DNA of 41,107 bases from Xanthoparmelia taractica. Taxonomy: Eukaryota > Ascomycota > Lecanoromycetes > Lecanorales > Parmeliaceae. Positions within the stretch are counted from its first letter, which is position 1, and every line of letters starts with the position of its first letter. The notes beneath the pieces were generated by a model. The model saw only the letters and a list, made by a program, of their open reading frames with translations. It searched no databases and was not told the origin of the DNA. Where the stretch lies: the NCBI GenBank assembly GCA_033085395.1, contig JANQBS010000313.1, positions 1 through 41,107 on the forward strand. Reading direction: 5' to 3'. Below, one piece after another: positions 10,653-22,400 of this stretch. The position numbers were made by a program, and so were the translations under genes.

Positions 10653-12700
10653 TATATAATTATTCTTAATTATTAAGATTATCTTAATAATAGATAAGAT
10701 CGTTATAAAATAAAAATTAAATCGCTAATGATTTAATAAATTCTTTAGTCTTATCTTTTTAAGAAGCTTCTATTTTTCTATTTATAAGACTTTAAATATC
10801 TTTTCTTATTTTTTATCTTTCGCATAAATATTTTTAAGCTTACTTTAATTTTTCTTTAATATTTTAATAAATATTATCGCGAAGAAGAAAATATTATTTA
10901 AAACTTCGATTATATTTATATTAAATTTCTTCTCTCTCTTTTATAATAATCTTAAAAAAGCTTTAAAAATAATATTTTATTTTTTAAGTTTTCGCCTTAT
11001 ATTAAGATTAAATTACCAGACGTATTATAAAGTATATATAAATCAAAGACTTATTTAATTCGTAAAGAAAGAGAATAGCGTTATTTATTAAGTAATATTA
11101 GTAATAGTGAAATAATTAATAAAAATAATAATCTTTCTTTCTAATTATTATTTTAATATATATAAAATCTTCTTTAGAAATTAAATTAAAGCGATAAGTT
11201 TTAATTTAATAAATTAATAACGTAATTTCGCGAAATTAAATAGTTTAAAAAGAAATATAATTAATTCTATATTCGTTTAAAAAAATTAACTTTTCTAGAA
11301 ATTACTCTTTATATAATAAATTATTACTTTAAATTCGTATCGCTTTAATTTATTTAAATTAATATACAGTTATTAATTTAAATTAAAGTAATATAATCAC
11401 GTTTTCGTAATTAAGAATTTTAAAAAAATTTAAAAAAAATTTAATTCTTCTTTAATAAGAATAATAAGAAAACTCTTAAAATAATTTCTTTAAAGTTATT
11501 CTATTTATATTAAAAAGCGCTTAAGTAATTTTATTTTTACACGCTATAAAGATTCTAAGATCTACGCGAAATGTCTTATATTTTTTATAATTAATTAATT
11601 ATTTCTATATAAGTTTTTAAGGTTTTTAAAGTTTTTAAAAATCGTAATGTGCTAATAATCGCGACTCTTTCTTTAATAAAAATAAGTTTTCATTTATTTA
11701 TCTTTTAATTCAATAGCGTAACGAAAAAATAACTTAAATAAGATTTCTTTAATTTAAAAATAATCATTAATTATATAAATAATTTAGAGATAATTCTTAA
11801 ATATTCGACTATAGTCTTTAAGAAAATAATATTATTATTTATATAATATTAAGTAAAATATCGATAGAGACGTAAAAAATCGTTTATCTTTCTCTAAACA
11901 TAAGAAATAAAATTCTTAAATCTTCTTATCGCAATATTAAAATAATTCGATTCTCGATAAAATATTTTATTAAATCTCTATTTATAATCTCGCCGCACGA
12001 AGAATAAATAAAATTACTCGTCTATAATCTATAATACTAAGAAAATCGTATTTCTATATTACGATAATAATATTATTTTAAAAAGATAAAAAATAATTAT
12101 TAGAAATAGTAATCTTATTAAGCTCTCGAATATTAGTTATTATTCTTTCTTTTCTTTAGAAAATCGTTTTAAGTTCTATTTAGATTATCTTATAGATTAT
12201 AAAGATTAAAAAGATACAAAACGAAGACTTCTTAGATTAGCTTATCTTTTCTCAAGCGTGTATCTTATTAAACTTTTTATTTATTAGCTTACGCGCTTTC
12301 GCTATTAGAGAATAAATCTTATTTTTCTAACTTAACTAATAATATCTATTAATTCGTGAAAATAAATATTTATAATAATTGTAATTTCGATAGATTAATA
12401 GTATTTTCCAAATTCTTTTATATTCTAGAGTTTTTCTTCGAGATACGTTATATAATTTTAACGTATTTCGATTTATCATATATAATAATTTCATTAAATA
12501 GCTTAATTTTTAGAGATGAATTTACTTCTATCTTTTCGATAATAGACTTTAAATTTAATAAATTAATAAAATCCGTTATTATAAGATCTTTAATCGAATT
12601 TATCTTCGCAATTAAAAAATAATTCTCGACGTTTATAAAATATTCTTTTTTCGCTTCGTATTTTATTATTAAAAATAAGACCCTATTATTACGTATTATA
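10653..12700 (-). pseudogene. Gypsy pol relic: linker, RT, RNase H
   Basis: On the minus strand, 12600-12400 reads FINLLNLKSIIEKIEVN, then LFNEIIIYDKSKY, matching the INLP...EKIxVNP...LSDEITIYGDxxKY linker of fungal gypsy polyproteins. TNIRELNKIT at 12140-12111 is the RT-2 motif. YINN at 11845-11834 replaces YVDD and is followed by IIF, KT and VEYLR (DDIVIFSxTxxEHLRHL). LKNLKNLYRNN*LI and RHFA*ILESL*R (about 11640-11540) match the GLTGWLRxYIxxFAQxxxPLQ motif. LIYY*DNLNN near 10690 matches the linker before the integrase zinc finger. The 88-codon plus-strand frame at 12356-12622 is antisense to this pol and is not a gene. Confidence 0.83.
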
Positions 12701-15511
12701 ATAAAGTTAAAATTTATATTTATTAGATAAATATATATTTTATTTATTAATAATTGGAAAAGAAAGTTACGATTTAATAATAATTTCTTATTACGTAAAA
12801 ATACTTTAATAATTTCTATAGACTTTAAAAATATAATTTAACGCTTCTTAGCTTATATTATTCGACGAATTTATATATTATTTCTTATAATTATTTATAT
12901 TAAAATAATTATTTTATCGCAATTAATAAAAATAATCTTTATCTTTAATAAATTTATAATAATAGTTTTTAAATCTAAGATATTTATTTTAAGATTATCT
13001 ATTATATAAATACCTTAAATAAATTTAATTATTATAATCTTTTTTTAAACAGTTTTCTCTTTTATAAAAAAACTATTATTTACTCGATAATAAAATAATA
13101 ATTCGATCTAATTTCTCTTAAGATAATTATAATATTATATTTCTTCGAAGCGAAGTTAAAAATTAATCTTTTTAAAAATATTCGATTATTTATACTTATA
13201 AAATAATTAATATTTAGATATATTAATTTTAATAAAGCGTTATAAATAAGATTAAAAAGATTTATAAGATAGTATTATAAGCGGAAAGTTATTTCGTTTA
13301 TAGAAAGCTTATATACTAGAGATTCGATTAATTCTAAATGTTTTTAAGAAATAAGATACTCGATAATCTTTAAAAGCTTCTTCTCTATTATTTTTAGAGA
13401 TCGATTAATCTTAAATCTAATCTTTATTCTTCTTAGAGAAATTTATTTCTTATAAACTTTAATTTTTAAATACGTATATAATTAATTATTCGAGAATAAT
13501 TCGTTTTAATATCTTTTATATATTAATTTTTTTTCTAATTTTTATTATAATATAATAAAAAATAAAGATAAATTTAATATTTATCTTAATTCTCTTAAGA
13601 TTAGACTTTTTATCTTCTTTAAAAAAATTTTTCTTATATATATTATAAAAATAATTATCGCTTTCTTCGTAATAAGTAGCAAGATCTTAAAAATAGATTT
13701 TTTAAGATATCTATAATATTCTTCTACGTAGTGAGAATTCTCTTTTAAATAATTATAAAAATAGATCTTCTACGAAGTCTATATTTTAAAATTTCTTAGA
13801 TTTTCGACTCTAAATAAATAAAAAGAAAATATATTACAATTTTTACAGTTCTATCTAATCGAATATTAATTCGATTAAACGTTTTTTATTATAATTATTA
13901 AAAATAACTTAAATTCTAAAAACTCGTTTCTTAAAGTTATTTTAGATTACGAATTTAATTAATTTAACGATTATATTATTAAAATTTAACTTTACGTCTA
14001 CGAGAAAGAGAAATAAGCTTATTATATATTCTAAAAAGAAGAATAGAATTGCTACAAATATATAGAATATATGGGGAAGCTCGGCTATTAATATCTATAG
14101 TTCGAATATTATAATATTTATTAATATATAATAAAATCTATTATATTAAAATATTAAGAAGAATAGAAAGATCGCTATAATAATTACTAATACTTATAAT
14201 TTATTTCTTAAATTAATTCTTTCTTTATTAAATTATTTAATACGATTCTAATTATATTCTCGATCTTAATCTCTTTCTTTTTCTTATTTATAATTATATA
14301 CTTCTTAATAATTCTTCGATTTATTTTATTAATAAAGGTAATACTATAGCTTCTTTCAATTATTAAGTTCTTTTATAAATTAACGTAATATAGTTTATAT
14401 AATAGATAGCGAAATAAAAGTCTATAATTTTATATCTAGATAATTTCACGTCTAAATAATCTATATATATTATCTATAATTCTAGCTTATATAATATATT
14501 TTAAGATTTCCTACACGTAGCTAACGAGATCTCTTTTATTTTTATATTCTTAAGAATATTTACTTATTTAATAAATTAATTTAAAGTCGAGAATATAAAG
14601 ATCTTAAATCATTTTTATAGACGAGAAAGAATTTACTTAAATTTATTAAGGTACTATAATATAATATCTTGTTCGTTTTATAATAGAGTATTTAATTATT
14701 AGAATAATATTAATTCTCTGAAATAAGTCGAATGATTAGATCGAATTACGTTCTCTCTTTTAATAATAGTATATTCTTCTATTTTATAATAAAAAGAATA
14801 TATTTCTCGATAAATTATTTTTTTATTATTAAAGATAATATTGTTAATATTATAGAAATCTTTAAAATTCGAATAAAAGAATTTTAAGTTAAATGCTCGA
14901 AAGCTTTTTAAAGATTCTCTCTATATATTTCAATTAAGAGATCTCTATAATTCTAAAGATTTAGATAAATCTAGCGATTCAGATTTAATTATATTTATAA
15001 GCTTCACTCGTATAATCTAAATTATAATGTTTTATATTATTTAATTAATTTATTTAAAAAAGATAATATTTTAATTATTTTCTTAATTAAAAAAGAACTT
15101 TAATAATAAATAAAATCTTTTAAAATATTTAATATTAATTTAATTTTTATGAAGATAATTTAAAGCTTAAAGAAAGTTATTATATAGATTCTATCGTTAT
15201 TATTTTAGAAGTTTTCTCGATCGAATATCGCTCGCTCGGTTTCTTAATAAAATATATTAATAATTTCTTACTTTTTTCTAAATTAAGAGTCTCTTTAACA
15301 GACGAAGAATTTTAAATTATCGTAATAAATATATATTTTGCTTGAAAATCTTTAAAGTAATATATATAGCGAAATAATTAAGAGTCTAAAGAAATAATTA
15401 AGAATAAGTTTTTATAGTTTTAGATTTTATTTTAACTTATACGTCTCTAATTAAATAAATATCTTAATTAATCTAAAAAGATTAGAAATTAATTTTCTCG
15501 ATAATAGATAT
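12700..15511 (-). pseudogene. Presumed gag/protease part of gypsy relic 3
   Basis: This stretch lies upstream (minus strand) of the recognised gypsy linker and is therefore where gag, finger and protease should be. Only vague Lys/Ser/Asn-rich codon structure is visible, with stops every few codons. I could not identify the finger or the retropepsin aspartate. It contains almost no CpA or TpG. The call rests on position next to pol. Another decayed element may be inserted. Confidence 0.4.
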
Positions 15512-15740
15512 TGAAAGTTGAGTCGCGTGCTTACGTGATATGCCAAGGCTTAGTAAACGCCAAGTCACTTGACCTTACTTAGATAGATCGCACTTACCTT
15601 CATAGCACACTTAGAGTAATACAGCTAAGTATTTTATCTCATATTTTAATAGATTATAAGCTCGGGCTCTACTCGACTGACTGTTATAGTATAGTATAAC
15701 CTTTCCTTTATCGTGTTATAGTTATAGCTATCTATAGAAG
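15512..15740 (+). repeat. LTR-like segment related to the gypsy 2 LTR
   Basis: It starts TGAAAGTTGAG and contains GCCAAGGC, CTTGACC and ACTTAGATAGAT in the same order as the LTR at 17197. The ACTTAGATAGAT word begins exactly 65 bases from the start in both (15577 versus 17262). ACTTAGAGTAAT further on parallels ACTTAGAATAAT. The sequence is otherwise diverged, and CpA/TpG are retained. Orientation is plus, so it cannot be the 5' LTR of minus-strand relic 3. It is either the 5' LTR of a largely lost element or a solo LTR. The right edge is uncertain. Confidence 0.5.
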
Positions 15741-17196
15741 CTTCGTTAAGTATCGATGTTTTATCGCAATAAAGATATAGATTATAAAAGATACTGCGAC
15801 GCATCTCAAAGCACTACTATCTATATTAATCTTCTTATTACAAGTAATTTCTATTTCTAAGATAATTATTCTAAATCGAAATAACTATAATTCGCTCGTA
15901 AAAATGATACGAATATTGAGTGCTATATTACGCTATCGATTTAGTTTTATATTATCGATTTATCGCATTAGTATTAATAGTATTCGTTCTTATTTAAGAT
16001 AATATAAAGCGTATCGCCGAGAATTATTATAAATCGCTATTAAGCGTAAAATACTATAATTATCGTACGCTCGCTATTATGTGATCGCTAAGATCTTTAA
16101 AATATTACTAGCTTTTCTACGTAAAACACGCTAAAAGCGAGAGATAATATATAATTATCGCTTATCTTATAATATTAAGTTTTAATAATAAATAAATAAT
16201 TTTTTAATATCTTAAGTATAAAATATTTATAATAAAAGTTAAAAATAAGTTAAAAATAAATTTAATTATTAGTTAAAAGAGAAATTAATTTTTATCTTGT
16301 ATATCTTAAATATTAATACGAGAAAGAAAAAAGTTCTTTATAATAATAAAAAGAAAATAAATCGTAAGAAAGCGATTTTATAAGAAGATTAATATAATAA
16401 TTAAAATTTATAAGCGTATAAGATAAGATCTTTAATTAAAAGAGTTAATTAATTATAAAGATAATTCGAAAAACAATATATATTTAAACTCGCATTTATC
16501 TATAAAGGTAGATATCTTCTCGAAAGAATATCGCTTATATATTAATTTTCTTTCTTCTTCTTCTAAGTTCTTAAAGAAAAACTTTATTTAAGTATATTTG
16601 TTAAATTATTATAAAAAGAAGTTTCGTCGATAACGATTTAAATTATAATAAATTAATCTTAGAGCTTAGCGAGATTTCATATATATATTATAAATTTTTA
16701 TAACTATCTTAAATCTGTTTAATAGCGACGATAATAATTATTTCTTAATCGCACGGGCTAATTCGATCTCTATCTTTAGATAATTAATTTCTAAAATATT
16801 ATTAAAGTCTATTTTTAAAAGAAAAGAGCTTTTCGATTTTCTAACACGTCTTATATTATTAGCGCCGTTTATTATATTTACTTCTTTATTAAGCTTTAAA
16901 GTCTAAATATTATAATTAAAGAAATTAAACTCTTAATTAATTTAAATACGCTTAATAAGACGAATATATTTAAGAGTATTTTTAATTATTAAAGATAAAA
17001 GCGATAAATATAAGACTTTTTAAAAAGGCTAGATCTTTAATATTACGTTAAAAATAAATCTAATTAATTAATTATTATTATTAATAAAGTGTTTATTACG
17101 ATTTAAAATAGAGCGTATTAAACAATCTATATTATAATAAAAACGCGCTATAAAGATAATTCTCGTAATAAAATCGAGAACATTTTTAACGCTATT
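15740..17196. other. Unassigned RIP-decayed sequence
   Basis: This holds decayed sequence between an LTR-like segment and gypsy relic 2. The first part (to about 16150) keeps more C and G, with CGATTTAG- and CGCTATTA-type repeats. From about 16200 to 17190 the minus strand reads as Lys/Leu/Glu-rich fragments (for example SLLNRFKIVIKIYN and LEEEERKLIYKRYS) reminiscent of a copia-type gag. I consider that only suggestive. Confidence 0.3.
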
Positions 17197-17465
17197 TGTC
17201 ACGGAAAACGCACCTGCCAAGCCAATCAAGAAATTAGCCAAGGCAAGTGCTTGGCTGGCTGACTTAGATAGATTTTTCCAACTTAGAATAATTAAGACTT
17301 ACACATCGAAGAACTAACTATACTTCCTTTGCTATTACAGTATAATAGTAACGCCTAAATAGCTGTGTAGCTATTTTAGAAGATTCTTTATTATTGCTTT
17401 ATTATTATTGCTTGATTAGTACTTATTGTAATCGTTGAAATAATTCTTTTCGCGAAGAACTGTAT
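17197..17465 (+). repeat. 5' LTR of gypsy relic 2
   Basis: It begins TGTCACGGAAAACGC. The first 143 bases align without gaps to 24593-24735. I count 11 differences, 10 of them C/T or G/A transitions. CCAAG/CTTGG words around 17217-17255 can pair. The right end is placed near AACTGTA (17459-17465), just before the leader TCCTATCTGGTGAGATCC. Because the 3' copy stops early, the last 126 bases have no internal partner and the length is approximate. Confidence 0.8.
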
Positions 17466-17720
17466 CCTATCTGGTGAGATCCGCATATAAAATTATCGAA
17501 ATTCTTATTCGGACGGTTGGAATCTCACTGAGTTCGTTATCAAACTTATCTCCCTCACGCTCACTGTTATCAATATTATTACTATATTACTATATTGCTA
17601 CTATAATAGACTACTATTGTTCTTTTAAGCACGTTACCGCCCCTTTTAAATTACTTATTATATTATCTTTACTATTATCTTTACTATAATTAAATAAAAA
17701 AAAAAAGGAAAATATTACAC
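17466..17720 (+). other. Gypsy 2 leader / priming region, weakly mutated
   Basis: This is the untranslated or gag-start leader after the LTR. CTGGTGAGATCCGC at 17471 lies where the primer-binding site would be expected, and TTGGAATCTCACTGAG at 17518-17533 contains a complement of part of it (GGTGAGATCC against GGAATCTCAC), so a small hairpin is possible. A 71-codon open frame from 17474 exists only because this part escaped RIP, and I do not regard it as a gene. An A11 tract at 17696-17706 ends it, after which RIP-type sequence begins. Confidence 0.5.
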
Positions 17721-17929
17721 TATTTAATTATATATATCTTTATGTTAATAGAACATCTTTCTTATTAATATAATACTATCTCTTTATTATTAAGAAGATT
17801 GCTATTATTCTATTTCCATTATTAAGAAAACTACTATTATTCTGTCTTCGTTATAGACTGCTATTATTTTGACTCCGTTAGCTCTAAATTCTATCTCTTA
17901 GAATACTATTATTTTAATCTTTTAAATAG

Positions 17930-20030
17930 ACGAATTTTAGTACTTCGAGCACGCCTTTATTAGTCTTATCTTCGACGATATTAAATAGTTTATTATCGAA
18001 ATCGTTAAGATTAATTTTAGGCCTTTAAAGATTATAAAAGAAGTAATTATATTAGTTCGTGAAGCACGTGTAAAAGCTCGTTCTATATCTATTAAGATTT
18101 TATTAAACTAGTTAATTAGTTAGACACTTAATTGATCGATTTTTAAGGCTACTCTAATTAGATTTAAGGCTAATATTTAATTATTAAGAAGACTAAGAAA
18201 ATCTTCTTCTATCGGCGATATATCTCTTAAAAATCCTATTACTAGTAATCCTTCTATTAGAAATTCTTTTAACACTAGCTCTAACTCTAACAATTTAACT
18301 AATTCGAACGCTATATTAAATTCTACTTTAAACTTAAGTATAAATCTCACTTTAAACTTAAGCATAAACCCTACTTTTAGAGATACTTCAAATAATTTCA
18401 ATATAATTAAAAATAACGAGGTTAACTAATAGAATACTGGCTTTTTATAGCAGCAATAAACTACGTTATATGGCCTTTTACGTAGCGTATCTAAATTATC
18501 TAATAAGCGAGGACCGCTAGAATAAAATAATATTAATGTTATAGTAGAAATAGTATCGGCATTAGTTAATAGATGAAATATTAATAATATAAGATTTTTC
18601 AACTCGATGTATAAGAATAAGTCGATAACTTTCGATACTTCTCTAATAAAGTATACTTCAAAAGAGACTTACTTTCGAGATATATATTTGTTTTTGAAGT
18701 ATACTCGTGATATAGCTAATATTAAGAGTAATAAGCTCGTTCGTACGAATCTCTAAACTTATTTTAAGAAATCTACTTTAAAATAATAATTAAGTGAGCT
18801 TTTTAATAATAATAAGCGTCTTATAAAGCTCGAGAATAAACTAGATAAGTAAGAAAAAATACTTATCGAGCGATTTAAGATATTTATTAACGTGATAATT
18901 AATTCGTTATTAAAGAAGAGATATATATTAAGAGATACTATTAGTAAAAGAGAGTCTCGAGAATATATATAAAAGATCTTACGTGTTTCGAAGAATATCG
19001 ATTTAAATAGCATTAAAAATTAGGTTAATATTATTTATAATAATTTAAATATTAAGCTAAGGCGTGACTTAAGAAGATTAAAGAATTGAATTATTTTATA
19101 TAATTTTCTTAAGAAGATAAATAATCTCAAACATAATTAATAAATCTATATAAGCAAATATAACTCGCGAATATATGAGTTTTCTTCTTCTTCTTCTTCT
19201 TTAGAGAATATCTTTATAAAATCTTCTTAAAATCGTGCTTTTTAAAATCGAAGTAATAATAATAAGTTTCTTAATAATTTCGATCTTAGAATACGGATTC
19301 TAATAATTAATATTAGCGGCCTTACTTTTAGTAGTCTTTTCGCTAATTTAGTAATTAATATAAGAGTTAAAACACTTTATTAACTTAGTTATTTCCTCGT
19401 TAATTTAATAATTAAAATACTTATTCGAATTCATAGCAAAACGCTTAATAAATACCTCGTTAGTCTCTATAGATCGCCGCTTCAAACGTGTTAAATTTAA
19501 TCTTAAATCGATCTTTATTTGATAGTTAATAATAGTAGTTTCCTTTAAGGCTAATCTAGGGTTTTTAGTAAAATTAAGACTTTTAGTAAAATTAAAGTAA
19601 TTAAAAATCTTAATTTAATACTATAAATCGTTTAAAGATAGCTATTTATTAGATCTCTATTTCTAATAAAAATGCTAAATATAATAAATAAGCTTAAGGT
19701 TCGAACTATTAGAAAGAAAATATTAATATTAAGTACTCTTACTTTGCAGACGAAGATTAATATAGAAATAAGATATATTATACTAATTGCGAGTATAATT
19801 CTAAGCTTTCTACACAGTCAAATAATAATTAATTTACTAGAATTATAGAAATTGAAATTTATTGCCGTAACTATTAGGAATTCTTCTTATCTAAAATTAA
19901 ATTATATAAGTATTTACGTGTTAATTGCTTTAAGAAGCACGTTTATATTAATAAAATAGTACTAATAAAGTCTTCTAATTCTTCTAACTTCACTAATAAA
20001 TAATTAAAAATTATTAAGTTTATCGCTTTT
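17930..20030 (+). pseudogene. Gypsy 2 gag relic with C2H2-like finger
   Basis: Capsid-like gag precedes a finger segment. The conserved W (K/R-W-N motif) is TGA at 18574-18576, in the same context as TGA at 6723 in relic 1. A 24-bp direct repeat sits at about 18325-18371 (ACTTTAAACTTAAG twice), and a CTT run at 19183-19202. At 19863-19935 the frame gives C-R-N-Y, EFFLSKIKLYKYLRVN, then C-F-K-K-H: C-x2-C/Y, then KLH-x-HLR with both His changed to Tyr. Gag forms the particle, and the finger is likely to bind RNA. The 74- and 84-codon minus-strand frames at 18177-18401 and 18759-19013 are antisense to gag. Confidence 0.72.
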
Positions 20031-22400
20031 AATTAGGATTTAAGAAATAATTTTACTTTTCGAAATTAAACTTATACTATAATTAAGGTTAAATTCGATT
20101 CTATTAATTAAGAGGATAAAGTTTATATTAATATCGAATATAATGTAAGCTTAATAAATAGATTATAGTATTCTTAGCAGTGTTCGAAGGGGGTTATCTT
20201 TAAAATAGTAATATCTTTGCGAGTGCGTGAAGTGAGTACTTCTAAGCACGAGACTTCGGAGTACGTTACGTAAGATATCTATCTTTCTAGAATTGATAAT
20301 TAAGGACGAAAAGTGCTTATATATCTACGTAGAGAATTATATATTATTAATAACTTACGTGTTAAAATGCTTATTAAAAATAATATTATTAAACCTAAAG
20401 AAATTATTATTGATGTAATCAATAAGAAAGCAAGAATTAAAAGTTATAATATTACGATTAATATTATAGCTCGACCTTAAGACGAGTTTATTTAAAGAAA
20501 GATTTATATTAAATTATCTATTTTTATATTCTCGTATAGCGAGATAATTCTATTAATTAAGGAAATTAATTTATTTAATAATCGTGATTTCTTATTTAAG
20601 CTAGCAGTATAGACGAATTTAATAATAATCGCTTATTTGATTAATTATATAATAACTAAAATTTTAATTCGAAATAAGTCTAATATATCTATTTAAATTT
20701 TAAGGAAATTAAGACTTAAAACTATTCTCGAAATAAACTACGAAAATTACTTTCAAATTAATATCGAATCTAAATTCGCCTTAACGAAGATAGCTATAAA
20801 TTTAAGCACGAATTTGAGCTTAAATTAAGTAACTTCTTTACTAGCTAAAGAAACTAAGCTATTAAATAAAATTATAATTTTCGGGGATATATAGATTAGA
20901 ACTATATTAATCGATTTAGTTAACGAATTTCCAGAGATTTAATAAGATATAGACTTTATTAAAGTATTAGAATAGAAATAAATAAAGCTTTCGTTACGAG
21001 ATAATTAATAAATTAAGATTAATAAAAAGATTAAAATCTATCTCTTAGGCGTATAAGATTAAGAGATAATCGATAAAGTCTTTAATGAGTATACGAATAG
21101 GGAAGACTTAAATAGATTAAAGATTTCACATCTTTCTTCTATTTAATATTCGTTATATAAAAAATACTATCTAATAATATTATTAAGAAAAGATTAATAA
21201 TTAATATTCGAGGTTTAAATAACTTATTAATTTAAGATATATATTTAGTATCTCTTTAATAGAATATAATTAAGATACTAATTAAATGTAATTTCATTTT
21301 AGTAATTAATATTACTTTCTTTTTCTATTAATAGCGAGTGTATTTAAACTATCGTTATATATAGATCGTTGTAAGTTATAGGAGTTAAGAAACTTTCAAT
21401 ATTTCAATCATGAATTATATAAATTCGATTATCTATATTCAACGTTAAATTAATAAGATCTTACGATATATTCTCAACGCAAAGGCTTACGTTAATAATA
21501 TTGTTACGAGTATTATAATTTTTTATTAGCACTTATAAGATCTCCGTTAGCTATTTGAGCTTTTTATAAAATTTAATATTACTATTTCTTCTATAAAGAT
21601 CTTTTTAAAATATTTAAACGTTAATTTGCTAGATAGAAAAATTAATTTTTTTGATTTAATTTTATTAAAAGATAAATTAAGAGCTATCTTAAACTTATAG
21701 TATCTTAGTATCTTAAGAGAACTCGAATATTATTTAGAATTAATTAGCTACTTGCGTTAGTACGTTTATTTCTATATATAATTAATATAGCTCTTATAGA
21801 ATCTTAAAACACTACTTTTAAAGAAAGTATCGAACTCTAAACGTTAATGGAAATAATACGCTTTTAAAATAAAGTTATCTATATCGTCGAAGAAGTAATT
21901 AACTTCTTTTTATCTTTTTTAAGAAGCACTATCTTAGTTAATAATTTTAATATATTTTAATAATACTCGAACTTTATAAATTAACTTGAATATCTTAAAG
22001 AAATTTGATTTTAAGGCGATAGTTTTTTATATTAAATTAAATATATATAAGAGTAATAAACAATCTTCTCGTATATAAACGAAGTCTATTCTCTTTCTAT
22101 TAAGACTTCTAACTATAATAAAAAGAAATTATTAATCTACGAAGTTAAAGATTATTAATCTTATTTAATATCTAAAGAAAATAAGATATATAATCGAATC
22201 TTCAAAGTATTCTATGAGAATATAGATCGATCACTCTATTATTATTAACATTATAAAGTAAAATTCGATCGTTTCAATTATATTAATAATGCGAATAAAT
22301 ATTCGTTTAATTCGAGCTACTTAATTCTTAAGATAGTTTAATCTAGTTATCTCTTATAAGTCTAAGAAAGAATATATTATATCTAATGCTCTATTAAGAC
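20030..22400 (+). pseudogene. Gypsy 2 protease, RT and RNase H relic
   Basis: Protease region at 20130-20400: YNVSLINR, then SKHETSEYVT*DIYL and NNLRVKMLIKNNII, the fungal gypsy retropepsin with its L-R-A-K-M-L-I-G-N-D-I tail. RT at about 20980-21800: YLLGV, EIIDKVFNEY before RT, KAYVNNIVT at 21482-21508 (YVDD changed to YVNN), LRDLR-like HLqDLR, then LKYLNVNLLDRKIN. RNase H at about 21960-22350: YLKKIRYIIESSK (W-x-K-x-R-H-L-I-E-S) and IDHS (TDHS). This polyprotein segment would copy RNA to DNA in the particle. It is dead: both catalytic Asp are Asn and Trp/Gln codons are stops. Confidence 0.86.

Larger units (their letters stand above)
10653..15511 (-). mobile_element. Ty3/gypsy relic 3 (minus strand), 3' part missing
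   Basis: Read on the minus strand it contains a gag-like part (about 15000-12700), the fungal gypsy linker before RT, RT, and the RNase H-to-integrase linker, then stops at the MITE at 10652. Integrase and both LTRs are not seen. It faces gypsy relic 1 tail to tail across the MITE, but the two relics are truncated at different points of pol (relic 1 inside RNase H, relic 3 after it), so they are not halves of one element. RIP is very severe here: 14101-14340 contains no CA or TG. Confidence 0.75.

Noticed and set aside
10338..10676. 112-codon open frame on the plus strand
   Set aside because: It begins in gypsy 1 RNase H and runs through MITE copy A; open only because the MITE is not RIP-mutated.
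12356..12622. 88-codon open frame on the plus strand
   Set aside because: Antisense to the gypsy 3 pol linker, whose minus-strand motifs are recognisable.
15512..17196. 5' LTR of minus-strand gypsy relic 3
   Set aside because: The LTR-like segment at 15512 has plus orientation judged against the gypsy 2 LTR, so it cannot start a minus-strand element.
17474..17689. 71-codon open frame after the gypsy 2 LTR
   Set aside because: It lies in the weakly mutated leader, starts at the presumed priming region and has no homology I recognise.
18177..19013. Two minus-strand open frames of 74 and 84 codons
   Set aside because: They are antisense to gypsy 2 gag. Lack of stops on the opposite strand is common in RIP-mutated Ser/Thr-rich sequence.
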